Shown one piece after another: positions 52,289 through 61,037 of a stretch of DNA of 64,000 nucleotides. Origin of the DNA: Kitasatospora sp. SolWspMP-SS2h (GTDB taxonomy: Bacteria; Actinomycetota; Actinomycetes; Streptomycetales; Streptomycetaceae). The position numbers and the translations under genes were made by a program. The notes beneath the pieces are model-generated. The model made no database searches and was not told the DNA's origin. It saw only the letters and a program-made list of their open reading frames with translations. The stretch covers positions 168,904 through 232,903 of the forward strand of contig NZ_QLLT01000013.1 of assembly GCF_003259315.1 (NCBI RefSeq), written 5' to 3'. The stretch's first letter is position 1; every line of letters starts with the position of its first letter.

Positions 52289-53686
52289 ATGCTGAACGGG
52301 CTGGAGTTGCCGGATTCGCTGGAGTCGCTGGAGTCACTGGACGAGGTGTGCGGGCGGGTGCTGGCGGAGACCGGCTGCCCGTCGGTGAGCGTGGCCGTCG
52401 CGGCGGGCGAGGAGCTGGTGCTCGCCCGGGCGTACGGGTGGGCGAACGTGGCGGCGGGGCGGGCGGCGACGCCCGGGACGGCGTACGGGCTGGCCTCGAC
52501 GACCAAGGCGTTCACCGCACTCGCGGTCTGCCTGGCCGCGGACCGGGGCCTGCTCGACCTGGACGCGCCGCTGCCGGGCCGGTTCGAGCGTACGGCCCCG
52601 ACCGCCCGTCAACTGCTGTGGCACCGCGGTGGTTTCCCCGGCTACTACGACTTCCGCTACACCCCCGGCTCCCCCGACGCCGCGCCCGCCCCCGGGTACG
52701 GGCCGATCGACATCGACCGCTACCGCAGGCAACTGCATGAGCCGGGCGGCGAGTTCGAGTACGCCAACCTCGGCTACCACGAGCTGGCCCGGCTGCTGAC
52801 GGCCGTCACCGGGCGGGAGGTGGGCGCGCTGCTGCGGGAGTGGATCGCCGAGCCGCTCGGGCTGGACGGCTTCGCCTTCGCCGCCGCCCACCCCGGGCCG
52901 GGACCGGCCGCGGTGCGGTACACCCCGGACGGGCGGGTCTACCCGACCTGCCACACCGGGCATCCGGCGGCGACCTCCGGCTGGGCGACGGCCGGTGACG
53001 TCGCGCTGTTCGCCCGTCGCTCGCTCGGGCTGCTGACGCCCGGGACGGCCGCGGCCGTGCACGACGCGCCCGCGATCCTCGGTGCCGGGGGCCTGGGGTA
53101 CGGGCTGGGGCGGGTCGTCCAGCGGACGGCGGACGGGGCGGTGATCAGCAGTCACGGCGGCGGAATGGGCGGTGTCGCGTCGATGATGGTCGACCTGCCC
53201 GGGTGGGGGCTCTCGGTGGCCGTCCTCGCCAACTCGACCGACAAGTCCGCCCGGGACGCCGTGGTCACGCACCTGATGGGCGCGCTGGCCCCCGAGTTCG
53301 ATCCCCGCCACTGCGCCCCGGGCGTCGAACCGGACCTGCCCCTCACCCTGGCCCCGGGCACCTGGTCCGGGCAGGTCAGCGCCCCCGGCGCCACCGTCCC
53401 GCTGACGGTCGCCGTCCTGCCGGAGGGGCGGGTCGAGGTCCGGTTGGCCGACCACCCGCCGGTGACCGTCCCGGCCGCGGCCTCCGCCCGCTGGGACGTC
53501 CGCCTCGTCACCCCGCTCCAACTCCCGACGCCCGACGCCCTGTTCAACAGCCCCGCCACCGGGCTCGAACTACGGCTTCGGGACGGCGACCTGACCGGCC
53601 GGGCGACCGCGTTCAAGGGCGGCGACCGGGACGGCCTCCTCGGCCCATACCTCCCCCACCCCTGCGAACTGCGCCGCGTGGCCTGA
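52289..53686 (+). CDS. serine hydrolase (beta-lactamase/D-Ala-D-Ala peptidase fold)
   Basis: 465 residues, ATG 52289 with GGGAGG upstream. Active-site motifs of class C beta-lactamase-like enzymes: STTK (Ser nucleophile and Lys) in GLASTTKAFTALAV, YAN in FEYANLGYHELARLL, and HGG in SSHGGGMGG. No signal peptide, so probably cytoplasmic. After the hydrolase domain a beta-rich C-terminal part (about 345-465) follows. Substrate could be an ester or peptide; no proof of beta-lactam hydrolysis. Confidence 0.88.
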   Translation: MLNGLELPDSLESLESLDEVCGRVLAETGCPSVSVAVAAGEELVLARAYGWANVAAGRAATPGTAYGLASTTKAFTALAVCLAADRGLLDLDAPLPGRFERTAPTARQLLWHRGGFPGYYDFRYTPGSPDAAPAPGYGPIDIDRYRRQLHEPGGEFEYANLGYHELARLLTAVTGREVGALLREWIAEPLGLDGFAFAAAHPGPGPAAVRYTPDGRVYPTCHTGHPAATSGWATAGDVALFARRSLGLLTPGTAAAVHDAPAILGAGGLGYGLGRVVQRTADGAVISSHGGGMGGVASMMVDLPGWGLSVAVLANSTDKSARDAVVTHLMGALAPEFDPRHCAPGVEPDLPLTLAPGTWSGQVSAPGATVPLTVAVLPEGRVEVRLADHPPVTVPAAASARWDVRLVTPLQLPTPDALFNSPATGLELRLRDGDLTGRATAFKGGDRDGLLGPYLPHPCELRRVA

Positions 53687-53731
53687 CACTTCCCCCCACG
53701 AACTGTCCGAACTGCCCGCGCTGCCCGTACC

Positions 53732-54907
53732 TTACTCCCCGCGGAAGAACGCGGCGACGGCCTGCGCTCCCCCCGGGGCGGTCATCATCGCCAGGACTCG
53801 GGCCGCCCCGTCGGCGGCCCGGGCCGTCCGGGTGAACATCTCCTCCTCGTAGGCGCGCAGCGCGGCGTCGGCCTCCTCGGTGCCACCGGTCTCGCCGGTG
53901 AGCGCGGTGGCCAGTTCCAGCGCGTCGCGCATCGCGGCGTTGGCGCCGACGCCGACGGGGGGCATCAGGTGGGCGGCGTCGCCAAGCAGGGTGAGGCCGG
54001 GGCGGTGCGGCCAGCGCAGGCCGACCGGGAGGGCGGTCAGCGGGCGGGGGGTGAGCGGGCCGGTGCAGGCGGCGATCAGGGCGCGGCACTCGGGCGTCCA
54101 GTCCGCGAACAGCGGGAGCAGCGCGGCCCGGGCGGCGTCGGGGCGGTCGAACGGGATGCCGCAGGTGGTGAGCCAGTCGGCGGCGCCGTCGGCGGGGCCG
54201 TAGAAGGACAGGCCGACCCGGACGGAGCCGTCGCCGCAGCGCTGGGCGGCGAGCGAGCGGCCCTGGCCGATCACCCAGTAGGTGCCGCGGCCGACGACGG
54301 CGGCCAGCTCGGGGTGGGTCAGGTCGATGGCGGGGACGGCGCCCTCCACCGTGTTGACGCCGAGGTGGTCCGGTACGGCCGGGGTGAGCAGCGGCCGGAC
54401 CCGGGAGCGGGCGCCGTCCGCGCCGATCAGCAGGTCGCAGTCGGCCCGGCTGCCGTCGGTGAACTCCAACTGCCAGCCGTCGGAGCCGTCTTGGGCCGGG
54501 GTGGCGGTGCGCAGGGCGCGGCCCCAGGCGACCGTACCGGGCGGGAGGGAGTGGAGCAGCAGGTCGCGCAGGTCGGCGCGGTCGATCTCGGGGCGGAGCG
54601 CGGGTGCGTCGTCGGGGGTGTCGTCGCGGTGCAGCAGGGTGCCGGTGTGGTCGAGCAGCCGCATGTCCTCGCCCTCCGGGCGGGCGTGCCGGCGGAACGC
54701 CCGCGTCAGGCCGGCCGCGCGCAGGGCGAGTTGGCCGGTGTCGGCGTGCAGGTCGAGTGTGCCGCCCTGGGTGCGGGCCGTCGGTCCGGCGTCGCGTTCG
54801 TAGACTGTGGTCCGGATGCCGCGCAGGGTGAGCAGCCGGGCCAGCGTCAGCCCGCCCGGCCCGCCTCCGACGATCGCGATGTCCACCCCGCCTGCCGTGC
54901 CCGCCAT
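53732..54907 (-). CDS. FAD-dependent monooxygenase, TetX-like
   Basis: 391 residues from ATG 54907. The FAD motif is VGGGPGGLTLARLL at the start, then TQGGTLDLHADTGQLAL, EIDRADLRDLLL and the second FAD motif LTLLGDAAHLMPPVGVGANAAMRDALEL, which closely follows the TetX/tetracycline-destructase pattern. It is divergent from a TetR-family gene across a strong inverted repeat, so it is probably induced by its substrate. Could inactivate an aromatic antibiotic or act in its metabolism; tetracycline activity is not established. Confidence 0.85.
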   Translation of the reverse strand: MAGTAGGVDIAIVGGGPGGLTLARLLTLRGIRTTVYERDAGPTARTQGGTLDLHADTGQLALRAAGLTRAFRRHARPEGEDMRLLDHTGTLLHRDDTPDDAPALRPEIDRADLRDLLLHSLPPGTVAWGRALRTATPAQDGSDGWQLEFTDGSRADCDLLIGADGARSRVRPLLTPAVPDHLGVNTVEGAVPAIDLTHPELAAVVGRGTYWVIGQGRSLAAQRCGDGSVRVGLSFYGPADGAADWLTTCGIPFDRPDAARAALLPLFADWTPECRALIAACTGPLTPRPLTALPVGLRWPHRPGLTLLGDAAHLMPPVGVGANAAMRDALELATALTGETGGTEEADAALRAYEEEMFTRTARAADGAARVLAMMTAPGGAQAVAAFFRGE

Positions 54908-54944
54908 GTCCGGCTCTCCCCGTTCACGTGTCCGCCCGTCCGTC

Positions 54945-54977
54945 CGATACACCGTATCGTGCAGATACGGTGTATCG
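54945..54977. promoter_or_regulatory. 33-bp TetR operator
   Basis: Arms CGATACACCGTATC and GATACGGTGTATCG are perfect 14-bp complements with a 5-nt centre, between the divergent monooxygenase and TetR genes. A half-site CGTATCG follows at 54989-54995. Confidence 0.85.
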
Positions 54978-55070
54978 CCAGCGTTCGCCGTATCGTGATC
55001 ACCGCCGTCCCCCTCCCCTCCCTGCCCCGCCCCTGCTCCCGCCCCGCTCCCTACGATCGGAGACCGCCCC

Positions 55071-55868
55071 ATGTCCTCCCGTCACGACGACGACGCCGCC
55101 GGAGCCGGACTGGTCTGGGAGCGCCCGGAGCCGCCGGCGCGGCGGACGCCGGGGCCGCTGAGCCGGGCGCTGATCGTCGCGGCGGCGCTCGAACTGGCCG
55201 ACGCGGACGGGCTGGAGGGGGTGTCGATCCGCCGGGTCGCGGCGGCGCTGGAGGTCGGCCCGATGCGGCTGTACGGGTACGTGGAGACCAAGGCCGAGCT
55301 GCTGGAGCTGATGGTGGACGCGGTGTACGCGGAGATCGCCCCGGACCCGACCGACGTCCGACCCGGCCGACCCGGCCGGACCGGGCGGCCCGCCCGCCCC
55401 GCCCGGTCGACCCGTTCCGGGGAGTGGCGGGAGGAGCTGCGGGCGATCGCCGGACGGTACCGGGCGGCCGCGCTGCGGCACGAGTGGTTCATCGACCTGC
55501 TGGGCGGGCGGCCGCACCTGGGCCCGAACGCGCTGGCCGCGCGGGAGGCGGCGCTGGCCGTGGTGTGGAGCGCGCCGGGCTTCGCCGGGCGGCCGACCGA
55601 GGTGCAGCAGGCGTCGGGGGCGTTCCACGCCTACCTGGCGGGCCGGCTGCGGGTGGAGGTGGCGCAGCGCCGGGCGGAGCGGGCGCACGGGCAGTCGGAC
55701 GACGAGTGGCAGCGGGCGATGGGGCCGTACGTGATGCGGGTACTGGCGGCGGGACGGCACCCGGTGATGGCGGAGGTGATGGCGGCGGCCGACCACCTGG
55801 CCCCGGGCGAGGAGTTCGCGGCGGGGCTGGAGCTGGTGCTGGACGGGATCGCCACCCGGACGTCCTGA
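55071..55868 (+). CDS. TetR family repressor of the monooxygenase
   Basis: 265 residues, ATG 55071 with GGAG upstream. The N-terminal helix-turn-helix LIVAAALELADADGLEGVSIRRVAAALEVGPMRLYGYVETKAELLELMVD is typical of TetR proteins with a TetR_C_1 type ligand domain. A Pro/Gly/Arg-rich insert (DVRPGRPGRTGRPARPARSTR) lies between the DNA-binding and ligand parts. Divergent from the TetX-like gene; the 33-bp perfect inverted repeat between them is its likely operator. Confidence 0.9.
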   Translation: MSSRHDDDAAGAGLVWERPEPPARRTPGPLSRALIVAAALELADADGLEGVSIRRVAAALEVGPMRLYGYVETKAELLELMVDAVYAEIAPDPTDVRPGRPGRTGRPARPARSTRSGEWREELRAIAGRYRAAALRHEWFIDLLGGRPHLGPNALAAREAALAVVWSAPGFAGRPTEVQQASGAFHAYLAGRLRVEVAQRRAERAHGQSDDEWQRAMGPYVMRVLAAGRHPVMAEVMAAADHLAPGEEFAAGLELVLDGIATRTS

Positions 55869-55978
55869 TCCGGGGCACGGGACGCGGCCCGAACCCACCC
55901 GCGAACGCCCCCGGCCACCGCGCCCGCTCGGGAGACCAACGGGGGCCAACGGCGGCGGGCGGCAGCGGGCGGCGGCGG

Positions 55979-56500
55979 TCAGAGGTCGAACGACACCAGG
56001 TGCTCCAGCACGGGCAGCGCCGCCATCAGCGTCCGCCGCTCCCCGTCGGTGAGTTCGGCGGTGCGGCGGGCCAGCACCTCGGAGCGCTGGCGGCGGATGC
56101 GGGCCAGCAGTTCGGTTCCCTCCGGGGAGAGTTCGACCAGGACGGAGCGGCCGTCGTTGGGGTCGGGGACCCGGCTGACCAGCCGGGACTCGACCAGGGG
56201 GGCGACGGTGCGGGTCATCGACGGGGCGGCGACCCCTTCCAGTGCGGCGAGTTCGCCGAGCCGGATCGGGCCGTGCTGTTCGATCCGGGCCAGCGCGGAC
56301 TGCTGGGCGAAGGTGAACTCCTGCCGGTCGGAGGCCTGCACCAGTTGCCGGTGCAGCCGGGAGATCACCAGCCGCAGCCGCACCACCTCGGCCGGGTCGA
56401 GCCCGCCCTCGCCGCCCTGCCCCACGCCCGGACTCCCCTGCTCCACGCCCGGATTCCGCTGCTCCACGCCCGGACTCCCCTGCCGCACCGTCTCGTTCAC
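55979..56500 (-). CDS. MarR family regulator
   Basis: 173 residues, GTG at 56500 one base after the exporter stop. The N-terminus is a heptad repeat (SPGVEQ type) from three 21-nt units at 56422-56484. The winged helix follows: FTFAQQSALARIEQHGPIRLGELAALEGVAAPSMTRTVAPLVESRLVSRVPDPNDGRSVLVELS. It shares an operon with the DHA2 exporter and probably represses it at the site near 58293-58312. Confidence 0.9.
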   Translation of the reverse strand: MNETVRQGSPGVEQRNPGVEQGSPGVGQGGEGGLDPAEVVRLRLVISRLHRQLVQASDRQEFTFAQQSALARIEQHGPIRLGELAALEGVAAPSMTRTVAPLVESRLVSRVPDPNDGRSVLVELSPEGTELLARIRRQRSEVLARRTAELTDGERRTLMAALPVLEHLVSFDL

Positions 56501-56501
56501 G

Positions 56502-58262
56502 TCAGGCCGTTCGCCGGGACACCGCGGCGTCCCCGTCCGGCGCGGCGGCGGTGCCGTCCTCGGGCGCGGGGGCGGCCGGGACGGCCTTGCGGCCGCGCAG
56601 CAGCGAGGCGGCGGCGGCGACCAGAGACATCGCGATGGCGAGCGAGAAGACCACCATCAGGCCGTCGTGGAACGGGCCGGAGATCAGGTGCGGGAAGAAC
56701 TCCCGGCCGGTGAGCGTCTGCGCGTTGGCGGCGGGCAGGCCGGAGAGGACCTGCGGGCCGAGCAGTTCGTGGATCGGGTTGTAGCCGAGGAAGGCCGCGA
56801 ACAGCGTTCCGACGGGCGGCAGTTGGGCCACCGCGTGGGCGTCCGCCGGGGAGACGCCCTGGCCGGTGAGCCCGTCGCTGAGGGTCTGCGGGAGCGAGCC
56901 GGCCAGGCCGGCCACCATCAGCGAGAAGAACACGCCGATGGAGAGCACCATGCCGGCGTTCTGGAAGGTGGCCCGCATGCCGGAGGCGGCGCCGCGGTCG
57001 GCGGCCGGCACGCTGGACATCACCAGGGCGGTGTTGGGTGCGGCGAACAGTCCGCCGCCGAGGCCGTTGAGGAACACCAGCAGAGCGAACCACACGTACC
57101 CGAAGTCGGTGGGGAGGACCAGCAGCCCGGCGAACGAGGCGGCCATCACGACCAGGCCGCCGGCCGCGAACAGGCGGGCGCCGAAGCGGTCCGAGAGGTA
57201 GCCGGCGATCGGGCCGGCGGCCAGGAAGCCGATGGTCAGCGGCACCAGGTAGATGCCCGCCCAGAGCGGGGTCTGCTCGTACTCGTAGCCGTGCAGCGGC
57301 AGCCAGATGCCCTGGAGCCAGACGATCAGCATGAACTGGAGGCCGCCGCGGGCGATCGAGCCGAGCAGCGTCGCCAGGTTGCCGCCCGCGAACACCGGGT
57401 CGCGGAACAGGCGCAGCGGGAACATCGGCTCGGCGACCTTCGTCTCGATCGCGCAGAACGCGACCAGCACGGCCGCGCCGCCGATCAGGCCGGTCAGCAC
57501 CCAGGGGTTGGTCCAGCCCATGGTGTGGCCGCCGTACGGCTGGATGCCGTAGGTGATCGCGGCGAGCAGCGCGGTGAGGCCGACGGCGAAGCTGACGTTG
57601 CCCCACCAGTCGATCTTCCCGGGGCGGCGGACGCCGGTCTCGTGCAGCGAGCGGTAGGCCCAGACGGTGCCGATGATGCCGATCGGGACGTTCACCCAGA
57701 AGATCGACCGCCAGTTCCACTCGGCGAGGACGCCGCCGAGGACCAGGCCGATGAACGAGCCGGCGATCGCGGCGACCATGTTGACGCCGAGCGCCATGCC
57801 GCGCTGCCGGGCCGGGAAGGCGTCGGTGATGATGGCCGCGGAGTTCGCCATCAGCATCGCGCCGCCGACCGCCTGCACCACCCGCCAGCCGATCAGCCAC
57901 AGCGCGCCACCGCCGCCGCCCATCGGGTCGAGCGAGAGGATCACCGAGGTGACCGTGAAGATCAGGAAGCCGGCGTTGTAGATCCGCACCCGCCCCCAGA
58001 TGTCGCCCAGCCGGCCGAGCGTCACCACCAGGACGGCGGTGACCAGCATGTAGCCCATCAGCATCCAGAGTAGGTAGCTGACGTTGCCCGGCTCCAGCGG
58101 GTTGAGGTGGATGCCGTTGAAGATCGCCGGCAGCGAGATCAGCACGATCGAGGAGTTGATCGTGGCGATCAGCATGCCGAGGGTGGTGTTCGAGAGCGCC
58201 ACCCACTTGTAGCGCGGGTGCTCCGCGCCGATCCACCGTTTCTTCGTGTCCACGTCCGCCAT
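56502..58262 (-). CDS. MFS multidrug exporter, DHA2 (14-TM) family
   Basis: 586 residues, ATG 58262. About 14 hydrophobic helices, INSSIVLISLPAIF in helix 1, GRLGDIWGRVR as motif A, VLGGVLAEWNWRSIFWVNVP as motif C. A large loop between helices 13 and 14 (QTLSDGLTGQGVSPADAHAVAQLPPVG) and an acidic/Ala tail are as in other long actinobacterial exporters. Co-transcribed with the downstream MarR gene. Confidence 0.9.
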   Translation of the reverse strand: MADVDTKKRWIGAEHPRYKWVALSNTTLGMLIATINSSIVLISLPAIFNGIHLNPLEPGNVSYLLWMLMGYMLVTAVLVVTLGRLGDIWGRVRIYNAGFLIFTVTSVILSLDPMGGGGGALWLIGWRVVQAVGGAMLMANSAAIITDAFPARQRGMALGVNMVAAIAGSFIGLVLGGVLAEWNWRSIFWVNVPIGIIGTVWAYRSLHETGVRRPGKIDWWGNVSFAVGLTALLAAITYGIQPYGGHTMGWTNPWVLTGLIGGAAVLVAFCAIETKVAEPMFPLRLFRDPVFAGGNLATLLGSIARGGLQFMLIVWLQGIWLPLHGYEYEQTPLWAGIYLVPLTIGFLAAGPIAGYLSDRFGARLFAAGGLVVMAASFAGLLVLPTDFGYVWFALLVFLNGLGGGLFAAPNTALVMSSVPAADRGAASGMRATFQNAGMVLSIGVFFSLMVAGLAGSLPQTLSDGLTGQGVSPADAHAVAQLPPVGTLFAAFLGYNPIHELLGPQVLSGLPAANAQTLTGREFFPHLISGPFHDGLMVVFSLAIAMSLVAAAASLLRGRKAVPAAPAPEDGTAAAPDGDAAVSRRTA

Positions 58263-58292
58263 CTCCTGCCCGCCCCTGGGAAGCCGTGATGA

Positions 58293-58312
58293 TAGTTAGC
58301 TGATGTGAACTA
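58293..58312. promoter_or_regulatory. MarR operator candidate before the exporter
   Basis: TAGTT-N10-AACTA in an AT-rich stretch between the P450 stop and the exporter start. Confidence 0.45.
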
Positions 58313-58314
58313 AA

Positions 58315-59607
58315 TTACTGCGCGACCGCCCGCCCCCGCCACCCGTCCCGGATGGTGGACCCGGGGCCGCCGCCGTGCAGCAGGACCGGGAGTTCGCGGG
58401 GGCCGTTGGAGATGAAGGACTCCAGCGGGCGCAGTCCGTCGGCGGGGACGGCGAGGGTGAGGCGGGGGAAGCGGTCGAAGAGGGCGGCGAGCGCGATCCG
58501 GGACTCCAGCCGGGCGAGTTCGGCGCCCAGGCAGTAGTGGACGCCGTGGCCGAAGGAGAGGTGGTCGCGGCGGGTGGCCCGGGTGTGGTCGTAGCGGGCG
58601 GCGTCCTCGCCGTGCAGGGCGGGGTCGCGGCCGGTGGCGAGGAAGTTGACCACCAGCAGGTCGCCGCGGGCGAAGGTCAGGCCGGTGGCCTCGTCGTGGA
58701 CGTCCTCGACGGCGAAGCGCGGGAGGATGTTGGCCACGGGGGGCTGGAGCCGCAGGGCCTCCTCGACGGCGTCGGGCCAGCGGGCCGGGTCGGCGCGGAG
58801 CGCGTCGAGCTGCCCGGGGTGGGTGAGGAGCTGGACGACGGCGCTGCCGAGCAGGTTGACGGTGGTCTCGTGGCCGGCGCCGATGAGCAGCAGCAGGCTG
58901 TCGAGGAGTTCGCGCTCGTCGAGGCCGGTGCCGGTCTCCTCGTCGCGGGCCTGGATCAGCGCGGTGGTGACGTCCTCCCCGGGTTCCGCGCGCTTGGCCT
59001 CGACCAGCAGGGCGAGTCGGGCGTAGACGGCCTCGGCGTTGCGCAGCGCCTCCTCCGGGCCGGTGGCGGTCTCGAAGAGCCGGCCGACCGTGGAGCGGAA
59101 CGCGTCGTGCATCGCATCGGGCACGCCGAGCAGGGTGTTGACCACCATCAGCGGCAGGACCCAGGTGAACTCGGCGCGCAGGTCGACGATCCGGCCGGGC
59201 GGGTGGGCGGCGAGGCGGTCGAGCAGGTCGGCGGCGACGGCCTCGATCCGGGGGGCGAGGGCGCGGATGCGGCGGGCGGTGAAGGCGGGGCCGATCAGGC
59301 GGCGCAGTCGGCCGTGCTCGTCGCCGTAGGCGGTGAGCGCGTTGCGGACGTCGGTCCACATCCGCAGCGGCCAGTCGGCGGGGATCTCGCCGGCCAGGTC
59401 GGCGCTCCAGTGCCGGCGGGCGTCCTTGGAGATCCGGGGGTCGGTGAGCAGGCGTTTGATCAGGGCGGGGTCGGTGACGGACCAGGCGGGGACGCCGCCG
59501 GGGAGTTCGATCGGCGCGGCCGGTCCGGCGGCGCTCAGGGCGGCGGTCTCGGCGTGCAGGTCGGCGCCGGCGGGGTCGAGTCGGTACGGGCAGCGCTGAG
59601 TGTCCAT
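58315..59607 (-). CDS. cytochrome P450
   Basis: 430 residues, ATG 59607 behind GGAGAAG. It begins MDTQRCPYRLDPAG. I-helix LLIGAGHETTVNL, ExxR in EEALRL, heme loop FGHGVHYCLGAELARLE with the Cys ligand. Soluble class I bacterial P450, upstream of the DHA2 exporter and MarR genes in the same direction. It may oxidise a compound that the pump then exports, but the operator between them suggests separate control. No redox partner is adjacent. Confidence 0.92.
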   Translation of the reverse strand: MDTQRCPYRLDPAGADLHAETAALSAAGPAAPIELPGGVPAWSVTDPALIKRLLTDPRISKDARRHWSADLAGEIPADWPLRMWTDVRNALTAYGDEHGRLRRLIGPAFTARRIRALAPRIEAVAADLLDRLAAHPPGRIVDLRAEFTWVLPLMVVNTLLGVPDAMHDAFRSTVGRLFETATGPEEALRNAEAVYARLALLVEAKRAEPGEDVTTALIQARDEETGTGLDERELLDSLLLLIGAGHETTVNLLGSAVVQLLTHPGQLDALRADPARWPDAVEEALRLQPPVANILPRFAVEDVHDEATGLTFARGDLLVVNFLATGRDPALHGEDAARYDHTRATRRDHLSFGHGVHYCLGAELARLESRIALAALFDRFPRLTLAVPADGLRPLESFISNGPRELPVLLHGGGPGSTIRDGWRGRAVAQ

Positions 59608-60013
59608 CAGGGGGCTTCTCCGGTACGGGTTTCGGTCCTGGGCGGGCCGATCGGACCGCCCGCCCGGGCGGCCCGATCGCGTGATCGTTTCGGACTGTAC
59701 CTGCCGGTTTCCTTCGCCGGGCCGGGTTTTCCGACCTCCCCCGCCTCCCCCGCCTCCCCCGGTCCTGCCGCCCCGCCGCCGCACGGCCCGCGCCGCCACC
59801 GGGAGCCGGGCAGCACCGTCGTCATCGTCACCCGCGGCCTCCACCGCACCGGCCGCGTCCAGCTGCCCGCCGCCGCCCGGCCGCCCCGGGCGTGGAGCGC
59901 CGGGCGACGGCGGACCTGGCGGCCGACCGCATCGGGCTGCACCCGGGCGGCACCCGCCGACCGGCGCCCCGGCGCCCCTCCCGGCTGTCGCACCCGCGCA
60001 CTAGGCTGGTCCC
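59608..60013. other. gene-free divergent gap
   Basis: 406 nt between P450 and the ECF sigma factor. It includes a CCTCCCCCG triple repeat (59737-59761). I see no protein-coding pattern, RNA gene or obvious palindrome. Confidence 0.5.
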
Positions 60014-61006
60014 GTGCCAATGATCATGGATCGTGACGGGGTGGCGGAGCGGCTGGAGCCGTTCCGGCGGGAGCTGACGGCGTACTGCTACCGGATGCTG
60101 GGCTCGGCCTTCGAGGCGGAGGACGCGGTGCAGGAGACGCTGGTCCGCGCCTGGTCGAAGTTCGACGGCTTCGAGGGCCGGGCCGCGCTGCGGACGTGGC
60201 TGTACCGGATCGCCACCAACGTCTGCCTGGACATGGCGCCGGCCCCGCAGCGGCGGGCCCGCCCGATGGATCTCAGCTCGCCCTGCCCGGCCGCCGCGCC
60301 GGACTTGGCGCAGCTGGAGGAGAACGTCTGGGTGGGCCCGGTGCCGGACGCGCGGGTGCTGTCGGGAGATCCGGCGGAGGTCGCGGTGGGCCGGGAGTCG
60401 ATCCGGCTGGCGTTCGTCTCGGCGCTGCAGAAGCTGCCGGCCCGGCAGCGGGCGGTGCTGATCCTGCGGGAGGTGCTGGCCTGGTCGGCGGCGGAGACGG
60501 CGGAGCTGCTGGAGACCTCGGTGGCCTCGGTGAACAGCGCGCTGCAGCGGGCCCGGGCCACGATGGCCGCGCAGGACCCGGCCGGTGACGCCTTCGACCC
60601 GCTGGACGAGACCCAGCGCTCCCTGCTGGCCCGGTACGTGCGGGCCTTCGAGTCGTTCGACATCGAGGCCCTGAAGCGGCTGCTGCACGAGGACGCGGTG
60701 CTGAACATGCCGCCGTTCCAGATGTGGGTGCGCGGCGTGACCGAGCTCGGCGAGTGGTGGCAGGGCGCGGGCTGCGGCTGCGAGGGGTCGCGGCTGCTGC
60801 CGGTGGAGGCGAACGGCACGCCGGCGTTCGCCCAGTACCGCCCGGCGGAGGACGGCGCGGGGTGGACGCCGTGGGGCATCACCCTGCTGGAGATCGTCGA
60901 CGGCCGGATCGCCACCATGACCAACCACATGGACGTGGAACGGCTGTTCCCGCTCTGGGGCTTGCCGATGCGCCTGACCACCGACCCGCGCACCGCCGGG
61001 GCCTGA
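60014..61006 (+). CDS. ECF sigma factor with C-terminal SnoaL-like domain
   Basis: 330 residues; GTG 60014, with ATG 60020 and 60026 as alternatives. Region 2: ELTAYCYRMLGSAFEAEDAVQETLVRAWSKFDGFEGRAALRTWLYRIATNVCLD. Region 4: LQKLPARQRAVLILREVLAWSAAETAELLETSVASVNSALQRAR. Residues about 195-320 form a SnoaL/NTF2-like domain (YVRAFESFDIEALKRLLHEDAVLNMPPF), typical of SigJ/SigG-type ECF factors that need no anti-sigma protein. It would direct RNA polymerase to a small regulon in response to an unknown signal. Confidence 0.93.
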   Translation: MPMIMDRDGVAERLEPFRRELTAYCYRMLGSAFEAEDAVQETLVRAWSKFDGFEGRAALRTWLYRIATNVCLDMAPAPQRRARPMDLSSPCPAAAPDLAQLEENVWVGPVPDARVLSGDPAEVAVGRESIRLAFVSALQKLPARQRAVLILREVLAWSAAETAELLETSVASVNSALQRARATMAAQDPAGDAFDPLDETQRSLLARYVRAFESFDIEALKRLLHEDAVLNMPPFQMWVRGVTELGEWWQGAGCGCEGSRLLPVEANGTPAFAQYRPAEDGAGWTPWGITLLEIVDGRIATMTNHMDVERLFPLWGLPMRLTTDPRTAGA

Positions 61007-61018
61007 CGCGCCGCCGCG

Positions 61019-61037
61019 GCCTGACGCGCCGTCAGGC
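61019..61037. terminator. hairpin shared by two convergent genes
   Basis: GCCTGACG/CGTCAGGC, 8-bp perfect stem with a CGC loop. It overlaps the stop codon of the XRE gene and lies 12 nt after the sigma factor stop. Confidence 0.6.

Noticed and set aside
51582..52295. Intact small MFS-like protein
   Set aside because: Only helices from both ends of a 14-helix exporter remain, joined abruptly, and the frame runs past the natural end into the next gene.
59700..60010. Possible small gene in the gap before the sigma factor
   Set aside because: Frames open only because of GC bias; no ribosome site or recognisable protein pattern.
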